A stretch of DNA of 64,000 nt from Nitrospina sp. LS_NOB. Lineage in GTDB: Bacteria > Nitrospinota > Nitrospinia > Nitrospinales > VA-1. A program made the position numbers and the translations under genes. Below the pieces are notes generated by a model, which saw only the letters and a list, made by a program, of their open reading frames with translations, did not search any database and had not been told where the DNA came from. The DNA is taken from assembly GCA_001542995.1 (NCBI GenBank), contig LFLA01000007.1, forward strand, positions 62,001-126,000, in the 5' to 3' direction. Each line of letters opens with the position of its first letter. Positions within the stretch are counted from its first letter, which is position 1. This document shows positions 34,739-46,008 of the stretch, one piece after another.

Positions 34739-35476
34739 TCAGGGGGACATCGCACACCGGACACCCACCCAATAGGATTCAGTCGGATCAGACATGCCTC
34801 GATGACGGGCCGTAACACGCAAATGTTGTTCTTCGCTCATCCATGAATTACCTCGAATAACCCTAAAACTTTGACGAGGAGGACCTGTGGGATTTTTCGC
34901 AGGGCTATTTTGGTAATAGTGGAGGGAGAACCAGTCCTCCACCCATTCCCAAACCCCGCCAACCATGTCATAGAGCCCCCAGGCATTGGGCTTTTTTTTG
35001 CCAACACTTGCCGGTTGCCTTGGTGAGTTTCCTGCATACCAAAGATAGTCATCGTCGATCTCGTTCCCCCATGGGAAACGGGTCTGGCTCCCGGCACGAG
35101 CAGAATACTCCCACTCTGCCTCCGTGGGGAGTCTTCGACCCACGTTTTGGCAGTATTTTTGCGCTTCCTGCCATTTCATATGTGTAATAGGTTGCTCCGG
35201 ATTATGGAAAACAGAACGATTCGTTTTCATCACTGCATCCCATTTCTGTTGCGTGACCTCAAATCGGTCCATATAAAATGCATCCAGACATACCTTATGG
35301 GCGGGTTTTTCCCTGGCGTTGTCATCATCATCTTCATATAGATAGTTGTCATTGGTACCCATCATGAAGCACCCAGCCTGAATTCGGACCATATCCGAGG
35401 GTGGCTCCGCACCAAAAAGAACATGGGGAAAGAAAAACATGGCAAGCAAAATAGTTGTGGGAGTAGCATTTTTCAT
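34739..35476 (-). CDS. Exported formylglycine-generating-enzyme-family (SUMF1-like) protein
   Basis: About 245 residues with a signal peptide (TTILLAMFFFPHVLFGA). The FGE/SUMF1 fold shows as MVRIQAGCFMMGTND, DAFYMDRFEVTQQKWDAVM, RRLPTEAEWEYSARAGS, NAWGLYDMVGGVWEWVEDW and VIRGNSWMSEEQHLRVTARH. True formylglycine enzymes have two Cys in the C-terminal part; only one C is near the end here (VGVRCAMSP), so it may be a lectin-like or other family member. It is on the same strand as nth. Confidence 0.75.
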   Translation of the reverse strand: MKNATPTTILLAMFFFPHVLFGAEPPSDMVRIQAGCFMMGTNDNYLYEDDDDNAREKPAHKVCLDAFYMDRFEVTQQKWDAVMKTNRSVFHNPEQPITHMKWQEAQKYCQNVGRRLPTEAEWEYSARAGSQTRFPWGNEIDDDYLWYAGNSPRQPASVGKKKPNAWGLYDMVGGVWEWVEDWFSLHYYQNSPAKNPTGPPRQSFRVIRGNSWMSEEQHLRVTARHRGMSDPTESYWVGVRCAMSP

Positions 35477-35629
35477 TCGATGGATTGTACTGGTTGGAAA
35501 AGGTTGGGTCAAGCAATGAGATAAGAAATTCACAATAATACAGGAAGGATTCTCTATAAAAAAACTTTTCAGGCCCTATCAAATACTGGGATTCAACCGT
35601 TCTCTATAGAAAAGTTTGGATCGAAAAAC

Positions 35630-36103
35630 ATGTATAGAAAGCCCGGATTAAGTTCCATAAATTTCGCACTGAACTCTTTAAAGCACAAAATTGGTTCCTT
35701 TGTTTCTGAAAAATTAGACTCCCTATTACTAGAAGGAGAAATAATAGCCTTCAAAAGAAAAGAAATATTTGGGGAAAAGGGTAAAAAAGTAGTAGTTGAA
35801 GAAGGCATCCTGGTAAACCTGGGCTCGTCGAACGGTGTTCGCATTGGCGACCTACTTCAGGTACATGTAGTGGCGTTAGGGTTGAAAGACCCGTATACAG
35901 CAAACGACCTGGGGGATGTTTATGTGAGGATCGGAGTCATTCAAATATTGCAGACTTGGGATGGTACAGCAAAAGCCAGGCCGCTGGCTGGAAAGAATTT
36001 TGAAACCGGGTTTCTTGTCCGATCCATGACCACTTTGAGGAAAAGCAGATTTTCACCAACAAACGGCAACTCGATAGAACAGGAACGAGAAAAGGTGCCT
36101 TGA
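35630..36103 (+). CDS. FlgT C-terminal-like protein
   Basis: The 157-aa frame contains VVVEEGILVNLGSSNGVRIG, DLLQVHVVALGLKDPYTAND, LGDVYVRIGVIQILQTWDGT and ARPLAGKNFETGFLVR, a beta-rich block similar to the C-terminal domain of flagellar FlgT and relatives. No signal peptide is present at the ATG; the frame is open back to about 35523, so an N-terminal part may be missing or the gene may be truncated. It converges with carB. Confidence 0.45.
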   Translation: MYRKPGLSSINFALNSLKHKIGSFVSEKLDSLLLEGEIIAFKRKEIFGEKGKKVVVEEGILVNLGSSNGVRIGDLLQVHVVALGLKDPYTANDLGDVYVRIGVIQILQTWDGTAKARPLAGKNFETGFLVRSMTTLRKSRFSPTNGNSIEQEREKVP

Positions 36104-36147
36104 TGGGATTTTCATGGAACCCGCTCAGTAAACTGACCGAAGCAAAA

Positions 36148-39100
36148 TCAGGATGTCGCCCCATACTCCTGTATGGAGGTAATCGTTAGATCATTCTCCT
36201 TGATACATTTCAAAGCACCCATTAGAGCCGATGCTCCCGCCATAGTCGTGCAATAGGGCAAATTCAGGTTCAGCGAGCTTCGTCGGAGGGAAAATGAATC
36301 CTTTATCGATTGTTCGCCAAATACGGTATTGATAACAATATCGATTTGTTTTGCCTCAAGGGCCTCTACAATATGTGGAGACCCTTCCTTGACTTTATTG
36401 ATGGATGATACTTTAACCCCATTTTTTTTCAGATAATCAGCAGTGCCGCGTGTCGCGATTAAATGGTAGCCCAACTTCTGAAGTCCTTTGCCAATGGCAA
36501 CAGTTTTTGGTTTGTCAGAATCCTTAACACTGATAAAAGCAGTGCCCTCCAAGGGGAGTTTAACCCCCGTTGCCAATTGTGATTTTGCAAAAGCCCGGCC
36601 AAAATGAGTATCAATTCCCATAACCTCGCCGGTGGACTTCATTTCAGGACCCAACAAGACGTCTACATCCTGAAATTTATTAAACGGAAAGACGGACTCC
36701 TTCACAGCGATATGAGGAAAGGAAATTTCCTCCGTAAAACCTACTTCCTGCAAGCTTTTTCCGGCCATCACTCTGGCGGCAATTTTTGCCAAAGGAACCC
36801 CGATGGTTTTGCTCACAAAAGGAATTGTACGAGAAGCACGCGGATTCACCTCGATAATATAAACAGTTTCATCCTTAACCGCGAATTGAATATTTATCAA
36901 TCCAATGACCTTAAGTTCCCGTGCCAGTGCACAGGTTTGTATTTTTATTTCATCAATCGTTTTGGATGAAAGGGAAAATGCGGGCAGGGAACAGGCACTA
37001 TCGCCAGAATGTATTCCAGCCTCCTCGATATGCTCCATCACCCCACCGATCACTACATCCTCGCCATCAGAAATGGCATCAACATCTATTTCGATGGCGT
37101 CTTCCAGGAAGTCGTCGACGAGCACCGGATGCTCGGGAGATGCGTTGACCGCATGTTGCATATAATATTCCAAGCGATCCTGGCTATAAACGATTTCCAT
37201 AGCTCGGCCTCCCAATACATAAGAAGGGCGGACAACAACTGGATAGCCAATTTCTTCTGCAATTTCACGGGCTTCCTGATAGGAAACCGCGGTTCCATTT
37301 GCAGGTTGACGGAGCTCCAATTTTTCCAAAACTTCTTTAAATAGTTTTCTGTTTTCGGCGCGATCGATATCGATGGGATTTGTCCCGATAATAGGCACTC
37401 CAGCATTCATCAAATCCAACGCCAGTTTAAGCGGAGTTTGACCTCCAAACTGAACTATCACACCATCCGGTTTTTCCACCCTTACGATATTCATGACATC
37501 TTCGAAGGTCACAGCCTCAAAATAAAGCCTGTCGGAAGTGTCGTAATCGGTACTCACGGTTTCCGGATTGCAGTTGACCATAATCGTTTCATAACCATCT
37601 TCTTTAAGGGCAAAAGACGCATGAACACAGCAATAGTCAAACTCAATCCCCTGTCCAATTCTGTTAGGACCCCCACCAAGAATCATGATTTTTTTTCTTG
37701 CAGTCACATCAGCTTCGCATTCCTCCTCATAGGTGGAGTATAAATAGGGCGTGAAAGCCTCGAACTCGGCTCCACAAGTATCCACTCTCTTAAAGACAGG
37801 GTAGATCTCCGCCTCAGTTCGACGATGAAAAATATCCTTTTCTTCACAATTTAGAAGCCTTGCTAGATAGATATCAGAAAAACCCATTTTCTTTGCGCTT
37901 AAAAGGGTTTCATCATCCAAGTTGGAAACTCCATCTAATCGCATTATTTCTTTCTCAAAACTGATGATGCAATTGATATTATCAAGAAACCAGGGATCAA
38001 TGCCCGTAATCTGGTGGATTTGGTCGATGGAGATTCCCCTTCGCAAAGCGGCGGCAACATGCCAAAGCCTATCTGAAAATGGCAGGATCAGAGCAGCTAG
38101 GAGTTTTTCTTTTTGTTGTTCCGGGGACAAACCAATCTGGTTCAAACTGAAACGAAAATTCTCCTCAAAACCATAAAGCCCGGTTTCTAAGGACCGGATA
38201 GATTTCTGCAGGGCTTCTTTGAAAGTACGGCCAATGGACATGACCTCACCAACCGATTTCATTTGTGTCGACAAGATAGGTTCAGTTTGAAAAAATTTTT
38301 CAAACGTGAAACGTGGAATTTTAACCACACAATAATCCAGGGTCGGTTCAAAAGAAGCCGGAGTGACCCGGGTAATATCATTCTTAATTTCATCCAGAGA
38401 ATAGCCCACCGCTAATTTGGCTGCGAATTTCGCAATCGGAAAACCGGTAGCCTTGGATGCCAAAGCCGAACTTCTGGATACCCTCGGATTCATCTCGATG
38501 ACTATCATCTCTCCAGTCTCGGGATCGACGGCAAACTGGATATTGGAGCCGCCCGTCTCAACACCAATTTCACGGACAATATCGATCGCTGCGTTTCGCA
38601 TTATCTGATATTCTTTGTCGGTAAGCGTCTGAGCGGGGGCCACTGTTATACTGTCCCCGGTATGGATACCCATGGGATCCAGGTTTTCTATTGAGCATAT
38701 TATGACCACATTGTCTTTCAGGTCCCGCATCACTTCCAATTCATACTCTTTCCAGCCAATGAGAGATTTTTCGATCAACACCTGAGTGACAGGACTTGCT
38801 TTAAGTGCAAACTCAACCAGCGCCCCAAAATCATCCTTGGAATAGGCGACACTCCCTCCTGTTCCCCCTAATGTGAAGGACGGACGAATGATGGCGGGAA
38901 AGCCCGTATCCTCAACAATTTCCCAGGCCTCCTCCAACGATTTGGCATGTCCACTGGGTGGAACTTTTTGCCCGATGCGAAACATGGCTTCTTTAAAAAG
39001 ATTTCGATCCTCGGCTTTGTTGATGGTCTCAACATCAGCGCCAATCATTTCCACATTATATTTTTCCAGAACCCCGCTTTCAGCAAGAGCCAAAGCCACA

Positions 39101-39390
39101 TTTAGGGCAGTTTGACCGCCCATTGTTGGAAGTAAAGCATCCGGCCTGTCACGCGCAATAATTTTTTCAACCACCTCGGGAGTGACCGGTTCTATATAAG
39201 TGCGGTCCGCAAATTCAGGATCCGTCATAATAGTGGCAGGATTGCTATTTACCAAAATGATTTCATAACCCTCTTCTTTTAGCGATTTGCAGGCCTGGGT
39301 CCCTGAATAGTCAAATTCACAAGCCTGGCCGATGACAATGGGGCCAGCCCCAATGAGAAGAATTTTTTTTATATCCGTTCGTTTGGGCAT
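36148..39390 (-). CDS. carB: Carbamoyl-phosphate synthase large subunit
   Basis: The 1080-aa protein is full length: two ATP-grasp halves ([25 protein letters not shown] in the first, [22 protein letters not shown] in the second), each with [16 protein letters not shown] and [18 protein letters not shown] / [20 protein letters not shown]-terminal MGS-like allosteric domain completes it ([32 protein letters not shown]). It makes carbamoyl phosphate with CarA for pyrimidines and arginine. It is the last gene of the pyr operon. Confidence 0.96.
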   Translation of the reverse strand: MPKRTDIKKILLIGAGPIVIGQACEFDYSGTQACKSLKEEGYEIILVNSNPATIMTDPEFADRTYIEPVTPEVVEKIIARDRPDALLPTMGGQTALNVALALAESGVLEKYNVEMIGADVETINKAEDRNLFKEAMFRIGQKVPPSGHAKSLEEAWEIVEDTGFPAIIRPSFTLGGTGGSVAYSKDDFGALVEFALKASPVTQVLIEKSLIGWKEYELEVMRDLKDNVVIICSIENLDPMGIHTGDSITVAPAQTLTDKEYQIMRNAAIDIVREIGVETGGSNIQFAVDPETGEMIVIEMNPRVSRSSALASKATGFPIAKFAAKLAVGYSLDEIKNDITRVTPASFEPTLDYCVVKIPRFTFEKFFQTEPILSTQMKSVGEVMSIGRTFKEALQKSIRSLETGLYGFEENFRFSLNQIGLSPEQQKEKLLAALILPFSDRLWHVAAALRRGISIDQIHQITGIDPWFLDNINCIISFEKEIMRLDGVSNLDDETLLSAKKMGFSDIYLARLLNCEEKDIFHRRTEAEIYPVFKRVDTCGAEFEAFTPYLYSTYEEECEADVTARKKIMILGGGPNRIGQGIEFDYCCVHASFALKEDGYETIMVNCNPETVSTDYDTSDRLYFEAVTFEDVMNIVRVEKPDGVIVQFGGQTPLKLALDLMNAGVPIIGTNPIDIDRAENRKLFKEVLEKLELRQPANGTAVSYQEAREIAEEIGYPVVVRPSYVLGGRAMEIVYSQDRLEYYMQHAVNASPEHPVLVDDFLEDAIEIDVDAISDGEDVVIGGVMEHIEEAGIHSGDSACSLPAFSLSSKTIDEIKIQTCALARELKVIGLINIQFAVKDETVYIIEVNPRASRTIPFVSKTIGVPLAKIAARVMAGKSLQEVGFTEEISFPHIAVKESVFPFNKFQDVDVLLGPEMKSTGEVMGIDTHFGRAFAKSQLATGVKLPLEGTAFISVKDSDKPKTVAIGKGLQKLGYHLIATRGTADYLKKNGVKVSSINKVKEGSPHIVEALEAKQIDIVINTVFGEQSIKDSFSLRRSSLNLNLPYCTTMAGASALMGALKCIKENDLTITSIQEYGATS

Positions 39391-39458
39391 TAGTTTTTAT
39401 AAATATCAGAAATTTCTATTTGCCGAGAGCGTTCCCACTTTAAATTCATATAAGCCAA

Positions 39459-40268
39459 TCAATTGATCAATTCTGAAATCAACCTTCTTCCTTCAAGCTT
39501 TATTGTTTCAATTTTTAACTGGTCAATTTTTTGGCCTGTTTTCTGGGTGCTGATTTCCATTTCTTTGCCGTTCTCTTCCAGACTCAAAAGCTCCTTTATC
39601 AATCTCTCTCTTTTTGCATCAAAATCCCTGCGCCCGATTTTGCTTTTAATTTTTTCAATATATTTAGAATTTTTCAAAGAGACCTTTTGTTTTTTTGATA
39701 ATTCTTTTTCAAGACCAGCAAGTTCTTTTTGCCAGGATCTCTGAAGCAAAAATAATTTTTTCACTTCACCTCTTATGTATCGGTGGGTTTTAGTGGGGTG
39801 AAAGCAGAAGTATCCCGTGAAATGCCACTTGTCGTGATGAGGGACAATCCGGCCTTGAAAAATATCATTTTTTCTGAATACCAGTTGTGAGTCTTCCTCA
39901 TCAATTATGTGCTTTTCATCTTTGAACAAATCTAAAACCGTTACCGAGTTGTCGCGAACTTTTTTAACCTCAAAAAGTGCCTGAACATCATTGGAGATGT
40001 CTTTGCAAATTTCCAGACGGTCATGAGTCCATGTAGATTGGTTTTCCTCAATTATATTTTCCAGGATGGTGTTATGAGTCCCTGATACATAATTATCTAG
40101 CAGGTACCATTCCAGAAACAGAGCCATTCGGGTATCGTAGGACTTATCATCCTCGTAGATTTCTCCGGTCGTCTTCTGGTATTCCCCTTTCGCCTCCATG
40201 ATTTGTTCAGAGGGAATATGCTGGGCAATAAATTCGAAAAGTTGCTCTAAATTTTCCTTGAGCATCAA
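39459..40268 (-). CDS. Unknown protein encoded between carA and carB
   Basis: The 269-aa protein has an acidic, aromatic N-terminal half ([27 protein letters not shown]-like [35 protein letters not shown]) and a long C-terminal coiled coil ([20 protein letters not shown] ... LISELIN). There is no signal peptide or TM helix. Its ATG overlaps the carA stop by 4 bp, so it is translationally coupled to carA. A role in regulating carbamoyl-phosphate synthesis is possible but not shown. Confidence 0.65.
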   Translation of the reverse strand: MMLKENLEQLFEFIAQHIPSEQIMEAKGEYQKTTGEIYEDDKSYDTRMALFLEWYLLDNYVSGTHNTILENIIEENQSTWTHDRLEICKDISNDVQALFEVKKVRDNSVTVLDLFKDEKHIIDEEDSQLVFRKNDIFQGRIVPHHDKWHFTGYFCFHPTKTHRYIRGEVKKLFLLQRSWQKELAGLEKELSKKQKVSLKNSKYIEKIKSKIGRRDFDAKRERLIKELLSLEENGKEMEISTQKTGQKIDQLKIETIKLEGRRLISELIN

Positions 40269-41392
40269 ACTCCCACTTTCATGAGTTGTGTGAATTGCTG
40301 AAAAAGGTGGCTGGAATCATGTGGCCCCGGCGAGGCTTCAGGATGATACTGAACGGAAAAAACGGGCCACTCTTTATGGCGAATGCCTTCAATCGTTTGA
40401 TCATTTAAATTGACGGATGTCACATCTATGGAAGACTCAACAGAATCATAGGTCACGGCAAACCCATGATTCTGGGAAGTGATTTCCACTTTCCCCGAGG
40501 GGATATCCATTACGGGCTGATTTCCTCCATGATGCCCAAACCGAAGTTTGAATGTTTTTCCGTTTAAAGCCAGGTTCAGCATTTGGTGTCCCAGGCAAAT
40601 ACCAAAAATTGGAACCTTACCCAGGAGAAATTTAATATTGGTAATGGCATAGGGAACACCTGCGGGATCGCCCGGTCCATTGGACAAGAATACGCCGTCC
40701 GGATTTAAAGCCAGCACTTCTTTGGCCGGAGTGGATGCAGGAACAACACGAACACGGCAACCGGCATCCGCAAGCTTTCTTAATATATTCCTCTTTATTC
40801 CGAAATCGTAGGCAACCACGAAACTCTTTTTATCCACTGCGGGCTTGAGAGAGGTTTTACCGTTGCGAATTTCCCATTCTCCTTCCTCCCAGTCATAGGC
40901 TTCATGACAAGTCACTTCTTTCACCAGGTCCTTGCCCACCAATCCTGACGAGTTCTGCGCTTTACGAACCAGCTCTTCTGGGTCTTGGGATACCGTGGAC
41001 AACACTGCCTGTTGAGCCCCTTTTTCACGAATACGCCGGGTCAAGGCACGCGTATCTATTCCCTGAATACCGATGATACCGAATTTTTTTAAGAAATCTT
41101 CCAGCGTTTCTCTTGATCTCCAATTACTGGTAATGCCACTCAATTCTTTAATAATGAAACCGGAAAGGTGAGGGCGGTCCGACTCAAAATCCTGAGGGTT
41201 GATGCCATAATTGCCAATAAGGGGGTAAGTCATCAGCACCATTTGACCACGATAGGAAGGGTCGGTGATTACTTCCTGATAACCGGACATGCTGGTATTG
41301 AAGACAATTTCTGCGTCAACTTCCCCCTCGGCTCCAAAATGGTCACCTTCAAAGACTTTTCCATCGGCCAGAGCTAAATATGCTTTCTTCAT
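40265..41392 (-). CDS. carA: Carbamoyl-phosphate synthase small subunit
   Basis: The 375-aa protein has the CarA N-terminal domain ([38 protein letters not shown]) and a class I glutamine amidotransferase with [13 protein letters not shown] (catalytic Cys), [10 protein letters not shown] and [14 protein letters not shown]. It hydrolyses glutamine and passes ammonia to CarB. Length is normal. Confidence 0.96.
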   Translation of the reverse strand: MKKAYLALADGKVFEGDHFGAEGEVDAEIVFNTSMSGYQEVITDPSYRGQMVLMTYPLIGNYGINPQDFESDRPHLSGFIIKELSGITSNWRSRETLEDFLKKFGIIGIQGIDTRALTRRIREKGAQQAVLSTVSQDPEELVRKAQNSSGLVGKDLVKEVTCHEAYDWEEGEWEIRNGKTSLKPAVDKKSFVVAYDFGIKRNILRKLADAGCRVRVVPASTPAKEVLALNPDGVFLSNGPGDPAGVPYAITNIKFLLGKVPIFGICLGHQMLNLALNGKTFKLRFGHHGGNQPVMDIPSGKVEITSQNHGFAVTYDSVESSIDVTSVNLNDQTIEGIRHKEWPVFSVQYHPEASPGPHDSSHLFQQFTQLMKVGV

Positions 41393-41414
41393 TTTTCAGG
41401 AATTCGATCTATGT

Positions 41415-42710
41415 TTATTCATTATGGGCAGAATATACGGTTTTCCCCGCCACCAGGGTATGAAGGACTTTGCCTCTTACCTTCCAGCCCTTGTAAGGAG
41501 AATTTTTACTGCGAGATTTAAACTTTGCAGGGTCTATGGTGTACTGGGTATCGGGATTGAAAATAACAATGTCCGCATCTTTTCCAACCCCCAGAGTTCC
41601 TTTATCTAAATTGAAAACACGGCAAGGCTGTTGGGTGAGAAGATCCACCGCTTTTTGCAACGTGATTACTTTTTCATCGACTAATTTAAGCGTCAGGGGA
41701 AGGGCGGTCTCCAGACCAACGATTCCAAAACAGGCATTGCTGAACTCCACTTGTTTGTCGGCAAGATCATGGGGAGCGTGATCTGTAGCAATCATATCTA
41801 TGGTTCCATCTCTCAAACCTTCCTTAATTAGTTCTATATCCTCATCGGTTCTCAGCGGAGGGCTCATTTTTGCGTTGGTGTCATAACTGCGGCAGGCTTC
41901 TTCCGTGAGGGTGAAATGATGCGGAGCGACTTCGCAAGTAACAGGGAGACCTTTGGCCTTGGCCTGGCGAACCAAATCAACAGCACCACCACTGCTTATG
42001 TGTGCCACATGAAGTCGCCCACCTGTTTTCTGGAGCAAGCAAATATCGCGAAACACCATGATGTCTTCTGCTTCAACCGGCATTCCTTTCAATCCCAATT
42101 CTGTAGAGACAATGCCCTCATTCATGCAACCCCCGCGCGTCAAATCGAGGATTTCACTGTGCTGTATGCAGGGGAGGTCAAACATTCGGCTGTATTCTAA
42201 TGCCCTCCGCATCAGTTCACTATCCATGACAGGTTTTCCATCATCAGAATAACCAATGCATCCGGATTCTTTTAACTCGCCCATATCCGACAAGGTTTCA
42301 CCTTTTAAACCCCTGGTGATCGCTCCAATGGGAAGAACATTGACCAAACCTGTTTTCTTGGCCTGGGAGAGGATCAATTCTGTAACCGAGCGACTATCGT
42401 TGACGGGTGACGTATTGGGCATAACCGCTACGGTGGAAAACCCTCCAGCCGCCGCCGAGGCACTACCGGTTTCAATCGTCTCTTTATATTCATGACCCGG
42501 CTCCCTGAAATGCACATGCATATCACAGAAACCCGGAGCAACCACACAATCTTTTGCGTCTATGACTTGAGCATCTTTTATTTTACTTGCAGGAACTTTT
42601 CCCCGAGGCGCAACAGCTTCGATTTTTCTGTTGTTGATCAGAATATCAAAGGAACCATCGATCTGGTTTGCAGGGTCAATGACCTGGCCATTTTTAATTA
42701 GGGTTCGCAT
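41415..42710 (-). CDS. pyrC: Dihydroorotase (type I)
   Basis: The 431-aa amidohydrolase has [20 protein letters not shown] (first metal His pair), [20 protein letters not shown] and [14 protein letters not shown], the standard type I dihydroorotase motifs. It converts carbamoyl aspartate to dihydroorotate. Its start overlaps the pyrB end by 17 bp. Confidence 0.95.
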   Translation of the reverse strand: MRTLIKNGQVIDPANQIDGSFDILINNRKIEAVAPRGKVPASKIKDAQVIDAKDCVVAPGFCDMHVHFREPGHEYKETIETGSASAAAGGFSTVAVMPNTSPVNDSRSVTELILSQAKKTGLVNVLPIGAITRGLKGETLSDMGELKESGCIGYSDDGKPVMDSELMRRALEYSRMFDLPCIQHSEILDLTRGGCMNEGIVSTELGLKGMPVEAEDIMVFRDICLLQKTGGRLHVAHISSGGAVDLVRQAKAKGLPVTCEVAPHHFTLTEEACRSYDTNAKMSPPLRTDEDIELIKEGLRDGTIDMIATDHAPHDLADKQVEFSNACFGIVGLETALPLTLKLVDEKVITLQKAVDLLTQQPCRVFNLDKGTLGVGKDADIVIFNPDTQYTIDPAKFKSRSKNSPYKGWKVRGKVLHTLVAGKTVYSAHNE

Positions 42711-43629
42711 TATTCTCCCCTAGTAATAAATAAAAAAGAGCCATTCTGATAGCAACCCCATTGGTAACCTGATTCAATATTAGAGAGCGGGGGCCCTCCA
42801 TCACATCCAAGGCAATTTCTATCCCTCTATTGACCGGCCCGGGATGGATTATGAGGATATCATCACGCGCTTTAGCCAGAGTTTCAGAAGTCAGACAAAA
42901 ATAGTTTGAGTATTCCCGCAGGCTTGACAGGAGTCCCTGGTTTTGCCGTTCCAACTGGATACGAAGAACCATGACTACATCCACATCCTTAATGGCTTCA
43001 GAAAGATTGTGGCTCACCTCCACACCTAGACGCTCCAGACCAACAGGAATAAGTGGCGGAGGGCCAACAACGCGGACTTTCATACCCATGGTTTGCATAG
43101 CCTTAATATTGGAACGGGCCACCCGGCTATGATTGATGTCGCCAACAATCGCAACTTTGAGGCCTTCCAAATCTCCCCTATGAGAGCGGATTGTCAAAAG
43201 GTCCAGCAATGCCTGGCTGGGATGTTCATGCGTCCCATCGCCGGCGTTGATGATCGGGCTGTTCACAAATTGTGACAACAGTGCAGGAGCGCCTGAACAA
43301 TGATGCCGAACCACCAGTATATCCGGATTCATCGCTTCCAGGTTTCGAGCCGTGTCAATCAAGTTTTCCCCTTTTACGGTACTGCTCGTAGAGCCGGATA
43401 TATTTATCACATCAGCGCTCAAACGCTTTCCGGCAATCTCGAATGAAGTTCTGGTTCGAGTACTGGGCTCAAAAAATAGATTGATGATGGTTTTGCCTCT
43501 AAGGGTGGGAACCTTTTTTATGGCTCGTGTAGATATTTCTTTAAAAGATTCTGCGGTATCCAGAATTTGCTGGATATCCTGCTTCGTTAATTCTTTTGTG
43601 CCCAATATGCTTTTAGTTGAAAGAAGCAT
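42694..43629 (-). CDS. pyrB: Aspartate carbamoyltransferase catalytic subunit
   Basis: The 311-aa protein holds the carbamoyl-phosphate site [19 protein letters not shown], the HHCSGAP and [17 protein letters not shown] blocks, and the aspartate-binding HPGPVNRG. It transfers the carbamoyl group to aspartate. No pyrI regulatory gene is seen, as is usual when PyrR regulates the operon. Confidence 0.96.
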   Translation of the reverse strand: MLLSTKSILGTKELTKQDIQQILDTAESFKEISTRAIKKVPTLRGKTIINLFFEPSTRTRTSFEIAGKRLSADVINISGSTSSTVKGENLIDTARNLEAMNPDILVVRHHCSGAPALLSQFVNSPIINAGDGTHEHPSQALLDLLTIRSHRGDLEGLKVAIVGDINHSRVARSNIKAMQTMGMKVRVVGPPPLIPVGLERLGVEVSHNLSEAIKDVDVVMVLRIQLERQNQGLLSSLREYSNYFCLTSETLAKARDDILIIHPGPVNRGIEIALDVMEGPRSLILNQVTNGVAIRMALFYLLLGENNANPN

Positions 43630-44165
43630 CAGTTGGACTGCTCCTGAATAATCACCTTGTCTTCACCATCTTCCTCATTAAATAGAACCTGAACGCGTTT
43701 CGATTTGGCTGTGGGAATATTTTTGCCTACATAATCTGGCCTGATCGGCAATTCTCGGTGGCCCCGGTCTATCAACACCGCTAATTGGACGGAAGAGGGA
43801 CGCCCAAAATCCATGAGGGCATCAATAGCTGCACGAATGGTTCTTCCGGTAAACAAAACATCATCACAGAGAATGATGTGTTTGTCTTCCAGAGCAAAAG
43901 AAATGTCAGTTTTTTTCAATTCCGGTTTTTGAATTCCTGCTGCCAGGTCGTCCCGGTAAAGCGTGATGTCCAGAACCCCATGGTCAACCGTTACATCCTC
44001 TATTTCCTCTATTTGCTCCTTCAGCCTCTGGGACAGGACAACACCACGGGTTCGAATTCCCACCAGGGCTATGTTTCCGGCACCACGATTGCGTTCCAGA
44101 ATTTCGTGGGATATGCGGCTGACTGCGCGGGAAATATCTTTTGTATTTAGAAGTGTTGAACTCAT
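43629..44165 (-). CDS. pyrR: Bifunctional pyrimidine operon regulator / uracil phosphoribosyltransferase
   Basis: The 178-aa PRTase-fold protein has [17 protein letters not shown], the PRPP loop [20 protein letters not shown], and [27 protein letters not shown], typical of PyrR. PyrR binds UMP and the leader RNA and promotes termination. The matching RNA target and terminator lie immediately upstream, supporting autoregulation of the whole operon. Confidence 0.95.
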   Translation of the reverse strand: MSSTLLNTKDISRAVSRISHEILERNRGAGNIALVGIRTRGVVLSQRLKEQIEEIEDVTVDHGVLDITLYRDDLAAGIQKPELKKTDISFALEDKHIILCDDVLFTGRTIRAAIDALMDFGRPSSVQLAVLIDRGHRELPIRPDYVGKNIPTAKSKRVQVLFNEEDGEDKVIIQEQSN

Positions 44166-44180
44166 AAGTGGAAAACAGGC

Positions 44181-44224
44181 AAAAAAAAACCTCCCAAAGG
44201 CTAAATAAAGCCGAAGCAGGAGGT
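44181..44224 (-). terminator. Rho-independent attenuator of the pyr operon
   Basis: On the minus strand ACCTCC pairs with GGAGGT across an inner GGCTTTATTTAGCC hairpin, followed by nine T residues, 15 bp before the pyrR start. It is preceded by the PyrR-binding sequence, so it acts as a regulated attenuator rather than a gene-end terminator. Confidence 0.85.
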
Positions 44225-44267
44225 AAATAACATATTTTTTAAGACAAACATCGCTTTTCCCCTTGAT

Positions 44268-44281
44268 AGCCTCACAGGACT
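44268..44281 (-). promoter_or_regulatory. PyrR-binding RNA loop
   Basis: The minus-strand sequence AGTCCTGTGAGGCT fits the PyrR binding consensus ARUCCNGNGAGGYU at every position, with AT-rich flanks that can form the anti-antiterminator stem. It lies about 45 bp upstream of the attenuator. PyrR with UMP would bind here and let the terminator form. Confidence 0.85.
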
Positions 44282-44462
44282 ATCTTAAAGAGTGTAATAA
44301 GCAAACTATAATGAATTCCAAGCAGTAAGTCAAGCTGGTTTTCTTTAATGTTATTAACGGTTTTTCAACCAAATATAATAAGCAAGATTGTCGATTTACA
44401 CTCTTCCACATCCCCCGCAAATGGAGACCTTTGCATAACCCGAGATTACCCATTCTGGGCAC

Positions 44463-44625
44463 GAGTGCTTAAGTTAAATATCACGTCTTCGTCACCTTGT
44501 TCCTCAGAATGACAAAATGGCCCAGTATTGTCATGCTGAGCTAGTGATATTTGACCTTTGAATTCTTGCCCCGTAGGGGTATCTCGAAGCATCTCGCTTT
44601 TCAGGTTTTTCGACTTATGCAAAGG
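44463..44625. repeat. Dispersed palindromic repeat copy
   Basis: Contains atcacgtcttcgtcaccttgttcctcagaatgaca, a tcatgctgagc arm, gccccgtaggggta and a tcgaagcatctcg segment. These are degenerate versions of the repeat modules at 45.4-45.9 kb, in the opposite order. Confidence 0.6.
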
Positions 44626-44786
44626 TTCCCCGCAAATGGGGGGGGGCAAAAATGGATACAAATCATTGAAATTTTATGTAAAATGTGGAAAATGGCATAA
44701 CGCTGATGATATGTCTAGCCATTACACGGGTTGCACTATCTGGAATTTGATCTCCAATATTTAATGAGTGGGAGCCTCGGGGACCC

Positions 44787-45131
44787 GTGGAAGTATCTAT
44801 AATCGTAATTATTCTGTTTTGGTCGTTTCAGGGTTGTTCGTTATTTTTGGGAAACCTGAATCCAATGACGCAATGGACTCAGATGGGAAATCCCAGGAGG
44901 GTTCTCCCGTCCGAAACGAACCTGCCTTTAGTTCTCCTTCTCCATCCAGCAGTACCAGTGGCAGTTTACTCAATCAGTTATCGATGATTAATGCCTGCGG
45001 TTTTCCAGCATTGTCTGGAAATCAGCTTCCCAATAAAGTTTCCGCATTTTTCGGCAGGAAGGAAAAGTTCCTGGATTCCTGTTGGGATTATTCGCGTTCC
45101 CATAGTATTATTTCGGCTTAACCCGGGGAAA
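44787..45131 (+). pseudogene. Possible small membrane/lipoprotein ORF with an in-frame TGA
   Basis: A GTG-started frame (44787) has a hydrophobic start (VSIIVIILFWSFQGCSLFLG) with a possible lipobox-like Cys. It meets TGA at 44985-44987 and stays open to TGA 45129-45131 (LMPAVFQHCLEISF, SSWIPVGIIRVPIVLFRL). The final stop overlaps the ATG region of the next small ORF, as in coupled genes. No homology is recognised, so this may be a relic or non-coding. Confidence 0.3.
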
Positions 45132-45133
45132 CC

Positions 45134-45262
45134 ATGAAAGAAAAAAAAGAGCCGGAAAAACGGAGAGAAAACCCCATTTTCACGATTTGGGTCCATACCG
45201 GCTATACGGTCCTGGTCCTTTCCATGGTTGGCTGGATGGTCTATATGGAATTTTTTATGTAG
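45134..45262 (+). CDS. 42-aa single-TM protein
   Basis: ATG at 45134 follows GGGGAAACC. The frame encodes a charged head (MKEKKEPEKRRENP) and one hydrophobic helix (YTVLVLSMVGWMVYMEFFM). The compact form and positive-inside head fit a small inner-membrane protein. Function unknown. Confidence 0.45.
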   Translation: MKEKKEPEKRRENPIFTIWVHTGYTVLVLSMVGWMVYMEFFM

Positions 45263-45373
45263 TAGACGCCGCCAGGTCTAGGCATTTATAATGACTACAC
45301 CTTGACAGGGGAAAAGGGCTGTATCAGAATTCATCAAATCGAGTACCAGCAGGGTGCTGAAAAACTATTTTTG

Positions 45374-45910
45374 GGTGTCATTCTAAACGCAGTGAAGACG
45401 TGATATTTTTCCTTAACCTTCGTGCCCCGAAGGGGTAATCCCTATGCCGGCGTTTCTTGTCATCCTGAACGCAGTGAAGAATCCCGGGTCTATGCAAGGC
45501 GAGATTCTTCGTCACGTTGTTCCTCAGAATGACAAACCGGCGTTTCTTGTCATTCTAAACGATTGTATTGTCATTCTGAACGCAGTGAAGACGTGATATT
45601 TTTCCTTAACCTTTGTGCCCCGAAGGGGTAATCCCTATGTCGGCGTTTCTTGTCATTCCAAACGATTGTATTGTCATTCTGAACGCAGTGAAGAATCCCG
45701 GGTCTATGCAAGGCGAGATTCTTCGTCACGTTGTTCCTCAGAATGACAAACCGGCGTTTCTTGTCATTCTAAACGATTGTATTGTCATTCTGAACGCAGT
45801 GAAGACGTGATATTTTTCCTTAACCTTTGTGCCCCGAAGGGGTAATCTCGTTTTTGGGTTTATGTTAGTAAGAGGCTTCGATATCCTTCGGCTCCTCAAG
45901 GATGACAACT
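45374..45910. repeat. Tandem cluster of dispersed palindromic repeats
   Basis: Modules recur: gtcattctgaacgcagtgaag, acgtgatatttttccttaacc, gccccgaaggggtaatc, and a hairpin in which ttgtcattctga ... tcagaatgacaa are perfect 12-bp inverted arms around gaagaatc ... gattcttc. The gtgaagacg module starts at 45392, 45585 and 45799, a spacing of 193 and 214 bp. The long hairpin occurs twice. Such sequences are a known style of dispersed bacterial repeat; no transposase is nearby. Confidence 0.8.
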
Positions 45911-46008
45911 TCGGGAGTGTTTCAGCACCCTGAACCATCGGCGTTGTTCAATTTCAACTGAAAATGGGATTAACTCCGGACAATAATTTCATCGGGTGAC
46001 TATTGCTT

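Noticed and set aside
44040-44075. tRNA-like T-loop sequence (gggttcgaattccc)
   Set aside because: It lies inside pyrR in coding sequence and no cloverleaf surrounds it.
45374-45910. CRISPR array
   Set aside because: The repeats are long, palindromic modules at irregular 193-214 bp spacing and the spacers are themselves repeats; no cas gene is present.
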